From Flavobacteriales bacterium (GTDB lineage: Bacteria; Bacteroidota; Bacteroidia; Flavobacteriales_D; Crocinitomicaceae), in NCBI GenBank assembly GCA_947454525.1, contig CANGJM010000018.1, positions 1-62,913 of the forward strand: a stretch of DNA of 62,913 bases, read 5' to 3'. Position 1 is the stretch's first letter; each line of letters opens with the position of its first letter. This document shows, piece after piece, positions 33,548 through 43,325 of the stretch. The notes under the pieces are model-generated. The model worked only from the letters and a program-made list of their open reading frames with translations, was not told where the DNA came from and did no database searches. Position numbers and translations under genes: made by a program.

Positions 33548-36500
33548 ATGAAACAACTCCTACTCAGTTTGATTCTACTTGCTTTTCATCAAATTGCATT
33601 CGGTCAAGTCGTTATCAATGAATATTCTTGTTCGAACATTACGGGACCATCAGATGCCTATGGACAAAAAGAAGACTGGGTTGAATTATATAATGTGTCC
33701 GCCGCTCCTATTGACTTAACGGGATGGTACCTTTCTGATAAATCATCTAACTTAACAAAATGGATGATTCCAAGTGGTTCCATAGCGTCAAATGGCTTTA
33801 AAATGGTGTATTGTTCAAACCGCAATTTGGTAAATGGCAACGAATATCATCCAAACTTTACGCTTTCTCAAACGGATGGAGATTGGATCATCCTTTCCAA
33901 TACATTCGGTAATGTGGTCGATTCCTTCAAAATCGTCCATATGACGAAGTCAAATCATTCAGTGGGTCGATCTACAAATGCTGCTGTTGATTTTAAATTA
34001 TTTACAACCCCAACGCCAAATGCAAACAATACAGGTGCGCAGAATTTTTATATTCCAACACCAGTATTGAGTCTACAAGCTGGATTCTATCCAAATGCTC
34101 AAACGGTATCTATTAGCTGTGCTGATCCTACCGCTACCATACGATATACCTTAGATGGATCTGATCCTGTAGCGACTTCTACTGCATATACTGGTCCAAT
34201 AACCATTGCCACAACTAAAGTCCTTCGTGCAGCTGCTTTTGGAACTGGATTAACTTCCTTTAACACAACAAACACTTATTTTATAAACGTTTCTCATACC
34301 ATACCAGTGGTTTCAGTCTGTAGCCAAGGTGTTTACAACCTAGTCGCTCAAGGAAGCCAGAATCCACCAGACCGCATAGGCTCATTCGAGTTGTTCGAAG
34401 ACAATCAATTGTTTATGGATGAGGGAGAAGGGGATTTCAATAAACATGGAAATGACTCTTGGGCTTACCAGCAACGTGGTTTTGACTTTGTGATGAGAGA
34501 TCAGTATGGGTATAACAACAACATTTCTGATACTATTTTTCCAGAATCCACGCGTGGGAGTTTTCAACGCTTAATCTTAAAGCCAGCGGCGAACGACAAT
34601 TATCCCTTTTCAAATGGTGGCGCGCACATTCGAGATGCATATGTGCATACACTTTCCATTCGTGCGAATTTAAAACTAGATGAACGTACATGGAGACCAT
34701 GCGTCCTGTACATCAACGGTGCATATTGGGGTGTTTATGAAATTAGGGAAAAAGCAGACGACCACGATTACACAGATTATTACTACGATCAATACAAATA
34801 CGATTTACAGTATTTGAAAACATGGGGTGGAACTTGGGAAGAATATGGAACCCCGAACGCCATACCGGCATGGAATAGTTTGAAAAATTATGTAGCGACC
34901 AACAACATGGGTGTGGCTGCTAATTTTAACTATGTCGATAGCTTATTTAATTGGAAATCTCTCGTAGATTACTTCGTGTTAAATTCTGTCACGGTGACCA
35001 CCGATTGGCTAAATTGGAATACAGCTTGGTGGCGCGGTCTTGATACCACCGGTGAACATAGAAAGTGGGGTTATGCACTTTGGGACCTTGACGCCACTTT
35101 TGGACATTATATCAATTATACAGGTGTTCCAAGTACTCAGCCCAATGCGGACCCATGTAATGTAGAGAATTTACCAAATCCTGGGGGACAAGGACACACC
35201 TCAATTTTACAAAAACTCATCAATGAAAATCCATTTGTTGAACAATACTATATTGCACGTTATATCGATTTATTGAATACAAAATTATCCTGCTCATTCA
35301 TGATTCCATTGCTCGATTCCATGTTGGCAGAAATAGCGCCGGAAATGCCAGGTCAAATTGCCAAATGGGGTGGATCAATGGCAACATACACAGGGAATGT
35401 CACCGCCTTACACAACTTCATCAATACGCGTTGTACAGCTCTCACACAAGGACTCATCGATTGTTATCAACTTACCGGACCATTTCCAGTAACGTTTGAT
35501 GTTTCCCCAGTTAACGCCGGAACCATTAAAGTGAATTCAATTAATCCACCAAGTTACCCTTGGTCAACAACGTACTTCGGTGGAATTCAAACCAACGTGA
35601 AAGCGAAAGCGAATACTGGGTATATTTTTGACCATTGGACCTACACAACAGGTCCAATGGGATTAGCAAATACATTAGACTCGAATTTCATCAACATCAA
35701 TGGACCTGAAACCATTGTGGCGGTTTTTGTTCCGGATATTCCAGATTTAGATGGCGATGGTTGTTTAAATACGGTTGAAGTGGCTGCCGGAACAGATCCG
35801 AATCTTGTGGATACAGATGGTGATGGTGAAAATGATTGCATCGAACTCGGACCAAATCCAGCAACTCCACTAGATACTGATGGCGACGGAATCATTGATG
35901 CACTTGAATCCATGATTGTAGACACTGACGGTGATGGAGTAATGAATGAGTTAGATTCAGACAATGCAAATCCGTGTATTCCGAATCCAAATGCTGGACC
36001 TTGTGACCAAGATGGAGATGGGTTGACAAACACACAAGAAGGATTAGCTGGAACGAGTCCAACAAATCCTGATACAGATGGCGATGGCGTGAACGATGGA
36101 ACAGAAGTGACCAACGGTTCAGACCCATTGAATCCATGTGACCCTGACGATACATTGCCTGGTTGTCAAATTGATTCGGACTTTGATGGATTAACAGATG
36201 CACAAGAAGGTGTGCTTGGAACCAATCCAAATAATCCAGATACAGACGGTGATGGATACAATGATGCACTTGAAGTAACTCAGGGATCCGATCCATTGAA
36301 TCCATGTGATCCGAATGCAAGTTCTCCTGAATGTGCTGACGGAATCTATATTCCAACAGCATTTTCTCCGAATAACGTCGGAAATGAAGACAATGACGTT
36401 TATCAGATTATTGTAGGGAAGAACATTGAGTCCATTGGATTCAAAGTATTTGACCGATGGGGGAATTTATTGTTTGAATCAAGCAATAAAACGTTCAAGT

Positions 36501-36619
36501 GGGACGGAACTTATAAAGGTAAATTATTGAACACGGGAGTTTACGCGTACATCGTTGATGTAACTTACATCGGTGGAACAACGAAAAAAATGACAGGAAA
36601 CATTACCCTAATTCGATAA
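33548..36619 (+). CDS. CotH-family T9SS cargo with thrombospondin type 3 repeats
   Basis: 1023 residues, secreted. In order: signal peptide (1-19), lamin-tail domain (about 20-155, [10 protein letters not shown]), chitobiase-like beta domain (about 170-250, [10 protein letters not shown]), CotH kinase-like domain (about 270-610, with [10 protein letters not shown] and [13 protein letters not shown]), a beta domain (about 650-730), Asp-rich thrombospondin type 3 calcium repeats (about 735-930), and a gliding-type C-terminal domain (about 935-1023, [21 protein letters not shown]) for T9SS export. CotH kinases phosphorylate proteins. PorP/SprF follows after 7 bases. Confidence 0.9.
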   Translation: MKQLLLSLILLAFHQIAFGQVVINEYSCSNITGPSDAYGQKEDWVELYNVSAAPIDLTGWYLSDKSSNLTKWMIPSGSIASNGFKMVYCSNRNLVNGNEYHPNFTLSQTDGDWIILSNTFGNVVDSFKIVHMTKSNHSVGRSTNAAVDFKLFTTPTPNANNTGAQNFYIPTPVLSLQAGFYPNAQTVSISCADPTATIRYTLDGSDPVATSTAYTGPITIATTKVLRAAAFGTGLTSFNTTNTYFINVSHTIPVVSVCSQGVYNLVAQGSQNPPDRIGSFELFEDNQLFMDEGEGDFNKHGNDSWAYQQRGFDFVMRDQYGYNNNISDTIFPESTRGSFQRLILKPAANDNYPFSNGGAHIRDAYVHTLSIRANLKLDERTWRPCVLYINGAYWGVYEIREKADDHDYTDYYYDQYKYDLQYLKTWGGTWEEYGTPNAIPAWNSLKNYVATNNMGVAANFNYVDSLFNWKSLVDYFVLNSVTVTTDWLNWNTAWWRGLDTTGEHRKWGYALWDLDATFGHYINYTGVPSTQPNADPCNVENLPNPGGQGHTSILQKLINENPFVEQYYIARYIDLLNTKLSCSFMIPLLDSMLAEIAPEMPGQIAKWGGSMATYTGNVTALHNFINTRCTALTQGLIDCYQLTGPFPVTFDVSPVNAGTIKVNSINPPSYPWSTTYFGGIQTNVKAKANTGYIFDHWTYTTGPMGLANTLDSNFININGPETIVAVFVPDIPDLDGDGCLNTVEVAAGTDPNLVDTDGDGENDCIELGPNPATPLDTDGDGIIDALESMIVDTDGDGVMNELDSDNANPCIPNPNAGPCDQDGDGLTNTQEGLAGTSPTNPDTDGDGVNDGTEVTNGSDPLNPCDPDDTLPGCQIDSDFDGLTDAQEGVLGTNPNNPDTDGDGYNDALEVTQGSDPLNPCDPNASSPECADGIYIPTAFSPNNVGNEDNDVYQIIVGKNIESIGFKVFDRWGNLLFESSNKTFKWDGTYKGKLLNTGVYAYIVDVTYIGGTTKKMTGNITLIR
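35746..36330 (+). repeat. Imperfect DTDGDG-coding repeats (within CotH gene)
   Basis: Degenerate repeats coding for DTDGDGxND-type units separated by Cys-containing linkers. They create long open frames on the minus strand (for example 35641-36114) that are not genes. Confidence 0.75.
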
Positions 36620-36626
36620 ACTGAAA

Positions 36627-37649
36627 ATGAAGATCAAAACCTTACTTTTCAGCTTATTGGGATTCACTGTTTTTGCCCAAGATTACCATTTGACACAGAT
36701 GGATAAAACCATGACAATCTGGAATCCGTCGGCAACTTCGATGAACCAAGGATTTGAGAAAATCAGCCTGCAAAATCGAAATCAATGGTTAGGTGCTGGA
36801 ACGCAATTCATGACAAGTTATGGAATGGGAGAATTCTCCGTTGGCAAAACCAAGAAAAGCGATAAAGCATACGCTGGAATTGGAGTGTTTTTCAGTAATG
36901 ATGTTGGTGGTGATTCGAAAATGTCACAGAAATCTTTTGGAACCTCGGTAAGTGGTCACTTACCATTAGCAAAAGGCCATTGGTTGTCAGCTGGGATTCA
37001 AACTGCATTCTGCAATCGTAGTGCAGATTTCTCTCGTTTACTCTATTATTCCCAATGGAATGGTAGCTCATTGGATCCAAACGTGTACTCTGGAGAAGCA
37101 AACGATTTCACCTCGTTTACGTTCTTAGACGCTGGACTAGGAGTGAACTACCGCTATATTCCCGGAAACAAACCGAATTTAAGTGCTGGTCAATTTGCTT
37201 TTTTAGGTGGATTTTCAATCGCACATGCAAATAGTCCTAAGTTGAACTACACTAGTTTGAATACGGATCGACTGTTCAGAAAATATTGCTTTAACACACA
37301 AGTAAAGTATGCGTTTGATGACAAGTCTAGCATGGAAGTGAACGCTATACAACTGATTCAAGGTCCACACGCGGAAACCATACTCGGATTATTCTACCGC
37401 TCCAAATTACGAGGTAGCTCGGAAATCACGAACATGGTTCATTCACAATCTGTTGTAGCTGGTTTGTATTTCCGTTCAACGGGCACAATGGCTCCCTATG
37501 TGGCGTTAACCTTCGGATCTGTAGACTTGGGTCTGTCTTATGATTACGACATCGGACCAATCTCTAGTGCCTATCGTCATTCAGTTGAGGTGAATTTTGC
37601 CTATACCTTTATGAAAAAATCGGTGTTTAAAGGAAGTCGTTTGAATTAA
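36627..37649 (+). CDS. PorP/SprF family T9SS membrane protein
   Basis: 340 residues, an outer-membrane beta-barrel-like protein with a signal peptide (1-17, ending VFAQ). The early QDYHLTQMDKTMTIWNPSAT matches the PorP/SprF N-terminal pattern (Q-x-n-NPA), followed by QNRNQWLG and repeated aromatic strands. Family members anchor or export cargo that carries gliding-type C-terminal domains, and the gene just upstream encodes such a cargo. The 3' end overlaps the convergent GH3 gene by 23 bases. Confidence 0.9.
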   Translation: MKIKTLLFSLLGFTVFAQDYHLTQMDKTMTIWNPSATSMNQGFEKISLQNRNQWLGAGTQFMTSYGMGEFSVGKTKKSDKAYAGIGVFFSNDVGGDSKMSQKSFGTSVSGHLPLAKGHWLSAGIQTAFCNRSADFSRLLYYSQWNGSSLDPNVYSGEANDFTSFTFLDAGLGVNYRYIPGNKPNLSAGQFAFLGGFSIAHANSPKLNYTSLNTDRLFRKYCFNTQVKYAFDDKSSMEVNAIQLIQGPHAETILGLFYRSKLRGSSEITNMVHSQSVVAGLYFRSTGTMAPYVALTFGSVDLGLSYDYDIGPISSAYRHSVEVNFAYTFMKKSVFKGSRLN

Positions 37650-39153
37650 TAAACGCTAACCATTTTTCCGCTTGAGCCTTATTTAAAACCCGAGGCATTT
37701 TGTTTTGAGCACCTAATTTCCCTAAGGACTCTAAGTACCCATAAAATGTTGAAGTCGGAACAATCGTTAAGGTTGGTTTCCCTAAATTGTAGTTTCGAAC
37801 GTAAGCATAATCATCATTTAACAGGCTAAGTTCTTTGTCTATTTCGTCCATGATCATAGCTGTATCAACGGGAACATCCGAACCTACAAACCAGTGGTGA
37901 AGCTGTTGATCTTCATCTGCAAATAATGTATACTCCGAAATTGTAACCCCTTTCGAATGAGCCACTTTCATGAGCGCTTGATTAATGTTATCCAACGATA
38001 AATGCTCGCCGCATAAACTTAAAAACTGTTTGATTCTTCCAGAAATAATGATTTCATGTGCTTCTAAATCAACAAAACGAACTAAGTCACCGATGAGGTA
38101 GCGCCATAATCCAGCGTTAGTCGTAATCACCAATGCGTAGTCGATTCCTTCCTTTACTTCACTAATCGTGTATGCTTTGTTTGGATTGATTAATTCTCCG
38201 TTTTCATCGAAAAAGTCAGAATTAAATGGAACAAATTCGAAAAATATCCCGTTGTTCATTAACAATTTCATTCCTTTTCGATCAGGACTTGTTTGGTAAC
38301 CAAAATATCCCTCACTCGCTAAATATGTGTCAAGTAATTCTACTTTTTGACCACAAATTTTCTCTAATCGTTCACGGTAGGGTTCCATATAAATCCCTCC
38401 ATGAACATAGACATGTAAATTTGGCCAGATGTCATGAATTGAATTCAGCTGGTAATGCTTCACAATTTCCTCCATTAACAAGATGCACCAACTTGGAATC
38501 CCGGCAATGATGCCAATGTTCCATTTAGGAGCCTGCTCAATCATCAAAGGCAATTTTTCTTTCCAATTTTTTAGGTTGGTAATCTTTTTTGATGGTTTGG
38601 TAAACGGCGCAGCAATGATGGAGGTGTGCTTTTTTAAGATACCACTTAAATCACCTTCAACATGTGTGCTTTTCTTCGTGAGTTTTGTGGATCCACCAAC
38701 AGCAAGGATACTTGCCGAATAAAATTCTTCAGGTAAATTTAATTCATGTAAAATGGAAAATTGACGCAAACTAACTCGTTGAAATGAGCGAATCATTTCT
38801 GTTGTAACTGGAATGCGTTTGCTCGGAGAACCCGTTGTCCCCGATGATAATGCATAGTATTTTATTCGTCCTTTCCAGGTATGATCTTTGGCTCCAGCAA
38901 TGGAATCTTTCAACCATTTCTCATGAAATTCATCATAGTCAACAATGGGAACCATTTTCTGGTATTGGGAAACGACATCGGTTTTAGTCAAAATGGCGTG
39001 GAAGGAGTAAACAAAACCAAACTTTGTGCTTTTTGCACGTTCAATCGTAGCGCGCAATGCTTCCAATTGATGACGGTAATCAATCCCCTTTTTTGCATTT
39101 CGCTTGAAGCTTAATGCGGTCGTTTTACGGATAAGTTTTCCGATAATTGGCAT
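37627..39153 (-). CDS. GH3 auxin-responsive promoter family protein (adenylating synthetase)
   Basis: A 508-residue member of the GH3 branch of the ANL adenylating superfamily, which in plants joins amino acids to acyl acids; the bacterial substrate is unknown. The ATP-binding motif ALSSGTTGSPSKRIP lies near residue 105, SEGYFGYQ near 285 and LWRYLIGDLVRF near 345. Length fits the family. It is a single gene convergent with PorP and divergent from the stress protein gene. Bacteroidota commonly encode one copy. Confidence 0.9.
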   Translation of the reverse strand: MPIIGKLIRKTTALSFKRNAKKGIDYRHQLEALRATIERAKSTKFGFVYSFHAILTKTDVVSQYQKMVPIVDYDEFHEKWLKDSIAGAKDHTWKGRIKYYALSSGTTGSPSKRIPVTTEMIRSFQRVSLRQFSILHELNLPEEFYSASILAVGGSTKLTKKSTHVEGDLSGILKKHTSIIAAPFTKPSKKITNLKNWKEKLPLMIEQAPKWNIGIIAGIPSWCILLMEEIVKHYQLNSIHDIWPNLHVYVHGGIYMEPYRERLEKICGQKVELLDTYLASEGYFGYQTSPDRKGMKLLMNNGIFFEFVPFNSDFFDENGELINPNKAYTISEVKEGIDYALVITTNAGLWRYLIGDLVRFVDLEAHEIIISGRIKQFLSLCGEHLSLDNINQALMKVAHSKGVTISEYTLFADEDQQLHHWFVGSDVPVDTAMIMDEIDKELSLLNDDYAYVRNYNLGKPTLTIVPTSTFYGYLESLGKLGAQNKMPRVLNKAQAEKWLAFINSNDFL

Positions 39154-39235
39154 AATACTATTTTAGTCGTGAAAAGTAAATACCCTCCCCACAAAAATAA
39201 AAATAAAACTAGAGCGTTCTTTAGTCACTTTGTCT

Positions 39236-39243
39236 TAATTTTG
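39236..39243 (+). promoter_or_regulatory. Putative promoter box of usp-fbp
   Basis: TAATTTTG matches TAnnTTTG, 14 bases before the ATG at 39258. Confidence 0.45.
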
Positions 39244-39257
39244 TAAAAAATACAACT

Positions 39258-40082
39258 ATGCAACAAAAAACATTTATCGTACCTCATGATTTTACGATGG
39301 TTGCGGATATCGCTCTACAACACGCCATTGCAACTGCTAAACCATTAAACGCAGTGGTTCAACTTCTTCATGTTGTTTCAAAAGAAAACCAGATTCAAGA
39401 TGCATTGTCACAATTGAACAATGTGATTGAAAAATTTGCAGGTGAAGGAGTAAATCTTCAGCCAAATGTTCGCATAGGAAGTATTTTTGAAGATATCGGT
39501 TCTTTTGCTGCAGAACACCAAGCTGAGTTAATTTTCATGGGAACACATGGTGCTCATGGATGGCAACACATCACTGGAAGTCACGCACTAAAAGTGGTAA
39601 CCAGTTCTCAAGTACCTTTTATCATTGTGCAAGAAAAATCTGTGAAAGCTACGGGATATGATTCCATCGTTGTTCCAATGGACTTACACAAAGAAACCAA
39701 ACAAAAATTGTCTATCGTTGCGAACCTAGCGAAGTACTTCAATTCAAAAGTTCACGTAGTTACTCCAGATGAAACAGATGAATACTTACGTCACCAAGTG
39801 ATATCCAATATCACTTTCTCTGAGGGATTCTTCAAGGATCGCAATATTGAAATGACTTCAGCAATCGTGTCTAGAAGTGGATTCGATAAAGAAGTGGTGA
39901 AATATGCCGTTAGCGTTGATGCTGATCTTATTGCCATTATGAATCTTAATCGCAATAATTTCTTGTCTGCTTTGACGACAAATTACGAGCAATACATCAT
40001 CACCAATGATGCACTCATTCCAACCTTGATTGTAAACCCAATCCAAATTGGAAATGAGCATGGCAGCATGTTCTCTATTTAA
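39258..40082 (+). CDS. Tandem universal stress protein
   Basis: 274 residues with two Usp domains (about 1-130 and 135-265). The first keeps an ATP-binding-like G-x2-G-x8-GS motif (GTHGAHGWQHITGS). The second has lost it (LNRNNFLSALTTNYEQ), so only one half is likely to bind nucleotide. It starts VPHDFTMVADIALQHA. It is followed after 9 bases by fbp, which suggests co-transcription and a link to carbon or energy stress. Confidence 0.9.
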   Translation: MQQKTFIVPHDFTMVADIALQHAIATAKPLNAVVQLLHVVSKENQIQDALSQLNNVIEKFAGEGVNLQPNVRIGSIFEDIGSFAAEHQAELIFMGTHGAHGWQHITGSHALKVVTSSQVPFIIVQEKSVKATGYDSIVVPMDLHKETKQKLSIVANLAKYFNSKVHVVTPDETDEYLRHQVISNITFSEGFFKDRNIEMTSAIVSRSGFDKEVVKYAVSVDADLIAIMNLNRNNFLSALTTNYEQYIITNDALIPTLIVNPIQIGNEHGSMFSI

Positions 40083-40091
40083 TTTATTAGT

Positions 40092-41099
40092 ATGTCGAGA
40101 TTGATCACGCTGCACGAGTTTATCGTGACGAATCAAAGTCACTTTCCTTATGCTACAGGTGAACTTTCAAGATTACTAAACGACATCGTCCTCGCTTCTA
40201 AAATAGTGAGCAACGATGTGCGTAAGGCTGGACTTGTTGAACATATTTTGGGTGCCCAAGGTGGTCAAAATGTTCAAGGTGAGGAACAACAAAAACTAGA
40301 CGTCGTAGCAGATGAAGCCTTCATTCGAGCTTTTGCCAATGGGGGAGAGGTTTGTGGAATTGCTTCGGAAGAAAACGACGATTACCTTGCCTTTGAATCC
40401 GAGAATTCGAAAAACGGAAAATATGTGGTGTTGTTTGATCCACTTGATGGTTCTAGTAACATCGATGTCAATGTCTCTATTGGAACCATCTTTTCTATTT
40501 ACCGACGTGTTTCCCCACAAGGAACATCCGCAACACTAGAAGACATGTTACAGCCTGGTACAGCGCAAGTAGCTGCTGGATATGTCCTTTATGGTTCATC
40601 CACAATCCTTGTTTACACAACTGGTAACGGCGTGAATGGATTTACATTGGATCCAAGTATTGGAGAATTTTTCCTTTCGCATCCAGACATGAAAATGCCT
40701 GAAAACGGACGAATTTATGCCGTCAATGAAGGAAATCTCAACGATTTCGAACCTGGACTCAAAGCATACGTTCGTTACTGTCAAAGCCACGAAAATCAAA
40801 CGGGTAAGCCTTATTCTGGAAGATACATCGGATCTCTTGTAGCCGATTTTCACCGTCACATGATCAAAGGTGGAATTTACATCTATCCGGCGGTTCCATC
40901 TGCTCCAGAAGGAAGATTACGCCTGTTATATGAATGTAATCCATTGGCGTTTATTGCTGAACAAGCTGGCGGACTAGCAACGACAGGTGAGCAACGCATC
41001 ATGGAAATTCAACCAAGTAAATTGCACCAACGCATTCCATATTACGTGGGATCAAAATTAATGGTGGAAAAGGCTATGGATCTTTTAGCTAAAAACTAA
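40092..41099 (+). CDS. fbp: Class 1 fructose-1,6-bisphosphatase
   Basis: 335 residues. It catalyses the hydrolysis of fructose-1,6-bisphosphate in gluconeogenesis. The metal site is visible as SEENDD and [13 protein letters not shown], with the substrate loop [15 protein letters not shown] and the terminal [12 protein letters not shown]. No cofactor lesion seen. The stop lies 5 bases from the stop of the convergent TonB gene, with a small AAACT/AGTTT palindrome between. Confidence 0.97.
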   Translation: MSRLITLHEFIVTNQSHFPYATGELSRLLNDIVLASKIVSNDVRKAGLVEHILGAQGGQNVQGEEQQKLDVVADEAFIRAFANGGEVCGIASEENDDYLAFESENSKNGKYVVLFDPLDGSSNIDVNVSIGTIFSIYRRVSPQGTSATLEDMLQPGTAQVAAGYVLYGSSTILVYTTGNGVNGFTLDPSIGEFFLSHPDMKMPENGRIYAVNEGNLNDFEPGLKAYVRYCQSHENQTGKPYSGRYIGSLVADFHRHMIKGGIYIYPAVPSAPEGRLRLLYECNPLAFIAEQAGGLATTGEQRIMEIQPSKLHQRIPYYVGSKLMVEKAMDLLAKN

Positions 41100-41104
41100 C
41101 GAGT

Positions 41105-41878
41105 TTATCTTGCTGTAAGCTTGATGGTATAATCTGCTTGAACAAGCGGAGATCCTGGATCTTTATTAAAACGTACCTGCTGTTTCACCAATCGAATGAC
41201 ATCATTAATGATGGATTGATTCGTACACGTTGTCACGGATTTAATGCTTCTACAGTCTGTCACAATTCCTTCCGCGTTAATGGTCAATTTTAATCCTACA
41301 CGGCAATCTACATCGATGTCATATTGAGGTGTGGAAACGTTGTTAGTACGCACACGTGCTTTCCCACTTCCTCCTCCTTTTCCTGAACCTCCTCCGTCTT
41401 CTGGTCCGCTGCCGGGACCTCCAAATGGACCATTTCCAGAACCGGTTCCACCTCCGCTGCCTCCACTTCCGAAGTAATTGGTACCTCGAACCGTTGTAGA
41501 TGTTGGATTGCTTGAGTTGTCTGTATTGTGATTATTTGATTGTCCGCTGGTCGTTGTGAAATCACTAGAATGACTTGTCGCTACGCGCTCAGTTTGATCT
41601 TGCGGTTGATCGATAGGTGCATCTGATGAGGTTCCACCACCGCGACTACCACTTTCTTCAGCAATGAGTTCCACGTGTTCCATTTCAAACAATTCGATGA
41701 CTTCATCGGATTTTAATGGTGGAACATCTTCAGGAATAGCAGGTAGAATGTTGAATTGTGTAATCATCAGTAAAATGAAAAGGAGCAACAAGGAAATTGA
41801 TGTGTAAACCAAGGATCGCTTGACTTCACTTCTAGATTCCATGTAATCTTTTTCAAATATGTCGATATATGCACTCAT
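41105..41878 (-). CDS. TonB-like energy transducer
   Basis: 257 residues. One N-terminal transmembrane helix (about 22-45), an acidic segment, a Gly/Ser/Pro-rich flexible linker (about 90-170) spanning the periplasm, and a C-terminal TonB-like domain (about 180-257, CRVGLKLTINAEGIVTDC). It ends an exbB-exbD-tonB operon, so it should couple proton flow to outer-membrane transport. The linker is far richer in glycine than the Pro-Lys linkers of typical TonB. A TolA-like role is the alternative. Confidence 0.87.
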   Translation of the reverse strand: MSAYIDIFEKDYMESRSEVKRSLVYTSISLLLLFILLMITQFNILPAIPEDVPPLKSDEVIELFEMEHVELIAEESGSRGGGTSSDAPIDQPQDQTERVATSHSSDFTTTSGQSNNHNTDNSSNPTSTTVRGTNYFGSGGSGGGTGSGNGPFGGPGSGPEDGGGSGKGGGSGKARVRTNNVSTPQYDIDVDCRVGLKLTINAEGIVTDCRSIKSVTTCTNQSIINDVIRLVKQQVRFNKDPGSPLVQADYTIKLTAR

Positions 41879-41917
41879 CTTAATCTCTTTGCGTTTAAAC
41901 GAAATGATTTCTTAAAT

Positions 41918-42331
41918 CTAACTATGTTCTTTCGTGGCAATAATCATTTTCAATTGATTCACCATGCCGATCTCTAATAAGTCAACCAACTCTTGTACTT
42001 TGGAATCAAAAGGAATACGCAACACGACCGTGCTATCGCCTTTCTTTTTTGTTTCCTCGACAAGAACAGGCCCGATTTGATCGTAAGGAACCTCTTTGTT
42101 ATCCACACTGTATCTTTTTGCGTTCGTCACTGGATCGATTTCTACCGATAAAGCCACGTGAGCTTTGTTCGTTTTTTCATTATTCTTTGCTTGTGGAAGC
42201 GGGACCTTAATCACGTTCGGATTCGCAAGCGTAGAAATAATCAAAAAGAACAACAACAAGAAGAACATGATGTCGCTCAATGCAGAAGTAGCTACTTCCG
42301 CATGGAACCTTCTATTACGCTTTATTGCCAT
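41918..42331 (-). CDS. exbD: ExbD/TolR biopolymer transport protein
   Basis: 137 residues with one transmembrane helix (about 15-37). The proton-path Asp lies in ALSDIMFFLLLFF. The periplasmic domain follows (IKVPLPQAKN to the end). It overlaps exbB by 17 bases and precedes the TonB-like gene. The product forms the motor with ExbB. Confidence 0.93.
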   Translation of the reverse strand: MAIKRNRRFHAEVATSALSDIMFFLLLFFLIISTLANPNVIKVPLPQAKNNEKTNKAHVALSVEIDPVTNAKRYSVDNKEVPYDQIGPVLVEETKKKGDSTVVLRIPFDSKVQELVDLLEIGMVNQLKMIIATKEHS

Positions 42332-43067
42332 CGCTAGGTCGATTCAATTTGATGAATTCTAAGTTAACTCGTTGGATTGCTAACGCATAGTTATCAATCA
42401 TTCCATTTAATAGGTGGTAAGCCGTGAAGGCAATAATACCAACAACCAATCCGGATCCAGAAGAGATCATTTTTTCATACAATCCCCCAGAGATATTTCC
42501 GATGGAAACGTTTTCAGTAACGGAGATGCTGTAGAAAATTTTAATTACTCCTGAAATGGTACCGATGAATCCTAAAGTCGGTGCAATACCAGCAATAAGT
42601 CCCAAATGACCAATGTTTTTCTCCATTTTTCCAATTTCGATATTTGCCACTTTTTCCATGTTCGACTCAATTTGTGGAATCGGTCTACCCATAGATTGAA
42701 CGCCTTCACGAACTACGTTTCCAAATGCGGTGTGGTCATGTGACAAAGTATCCATCGCTCCTTGGATGTTTGCGTTTTGCAGGTTGTTTTTAATCTCAGC
42801 CAACATGTGCTTGTTATGCTTTGTCATGCGCTTGATGTATAAATAACGCTCCACAGCTACATACGAAGTGTAAAACAATAGAATTGCGATCGGAATTAAG
42901 AAGAATCCACCTTTCATTAAGAACTCAAGTGCAGAAATTTCTTCCACAATTTTACCTGTTTCTTCCGCTGCGGTTGTAGCAACTGGTGTTGCTTGATCCT
43001 GAGCGTACATAAATCCTGTCGAGATCAACGATGAGATCACAAATAGATATTTCAATTGTTTTTTCAT
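42315..43067 (-). CDS. exbB: MotA/TolQ/ExbB proton channel protein
   Basis: 250 residues. An N-terminal hydrophobic segment with a signal-like MYAQ ending is followed by a first channel helix (FFLIPIAILLFYTSYVAVERYLYI), a cytoplasmic loop, and two C-terminal helices with the conserved APTLGFIGTISGVI and GLVVGIIAF. Length is normal for the extended Bacteroidota form. It heads the exbB-exbD-tonB operon. The 258-base region to mfd holds only promoters. Confidence 0.93.
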   Translation of the reverse strand: MKKQLKYLFVISSLISTGFMYAQDQATPVATTAAEETGKIVEEISALEFLMKGGFFLIPIAILLFYTSYVAVERYLYIKRMTKHNKHMLAEIKNNLQNANIQGAMDTLSHDHTAFGNVVREGVQSMGRPIPQIESNMEKVANIEIGKMEKNIGHLGLIAGIAPTLGFIGTISGVIKIFYSISVTENVSIGNISGGLYEKMISSGSGLVVGIIAFTAYHLLNGMIDNYALAIQRVNLEFIKLNRPSDGNKA

Positions 43068-43325
43068 ATTGTTTATTAGTTTTCGTCGGATAAAAGTAAA
43101 AAATGAATACTGGATAAAATGAACAGGACTTATTAGATATTCACATCAAATTGTTATTTCACTAAACGTATACACCCACAACGCACTTGCGTTCATTTGG
43201 GTACATGATTTTCCAATTTTTCTGTTGGAACATTCACTTCGATTTTTAAACCTGCAAACTTTCAAAAATATCCCTGGCCTTTCTGCGTGAGCAATCAAAT
43301 AAGATTGATTAATTTCGCGCTATTC

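Noticed and set aside
35641..36362. Two long minus-strand open frames rich in Ser/Pro or Leu/His
   Set aside because: They are antisense to the DTDGDG repeats of the CotH gene, where repetitive codons keep other frames open.
43068..43325. 258-base gap between exbB and mfd checked for RNA genes
   Set aside because: No tRNA fold, long stem or terminator seen; it most likely only holds two divergent promoters.
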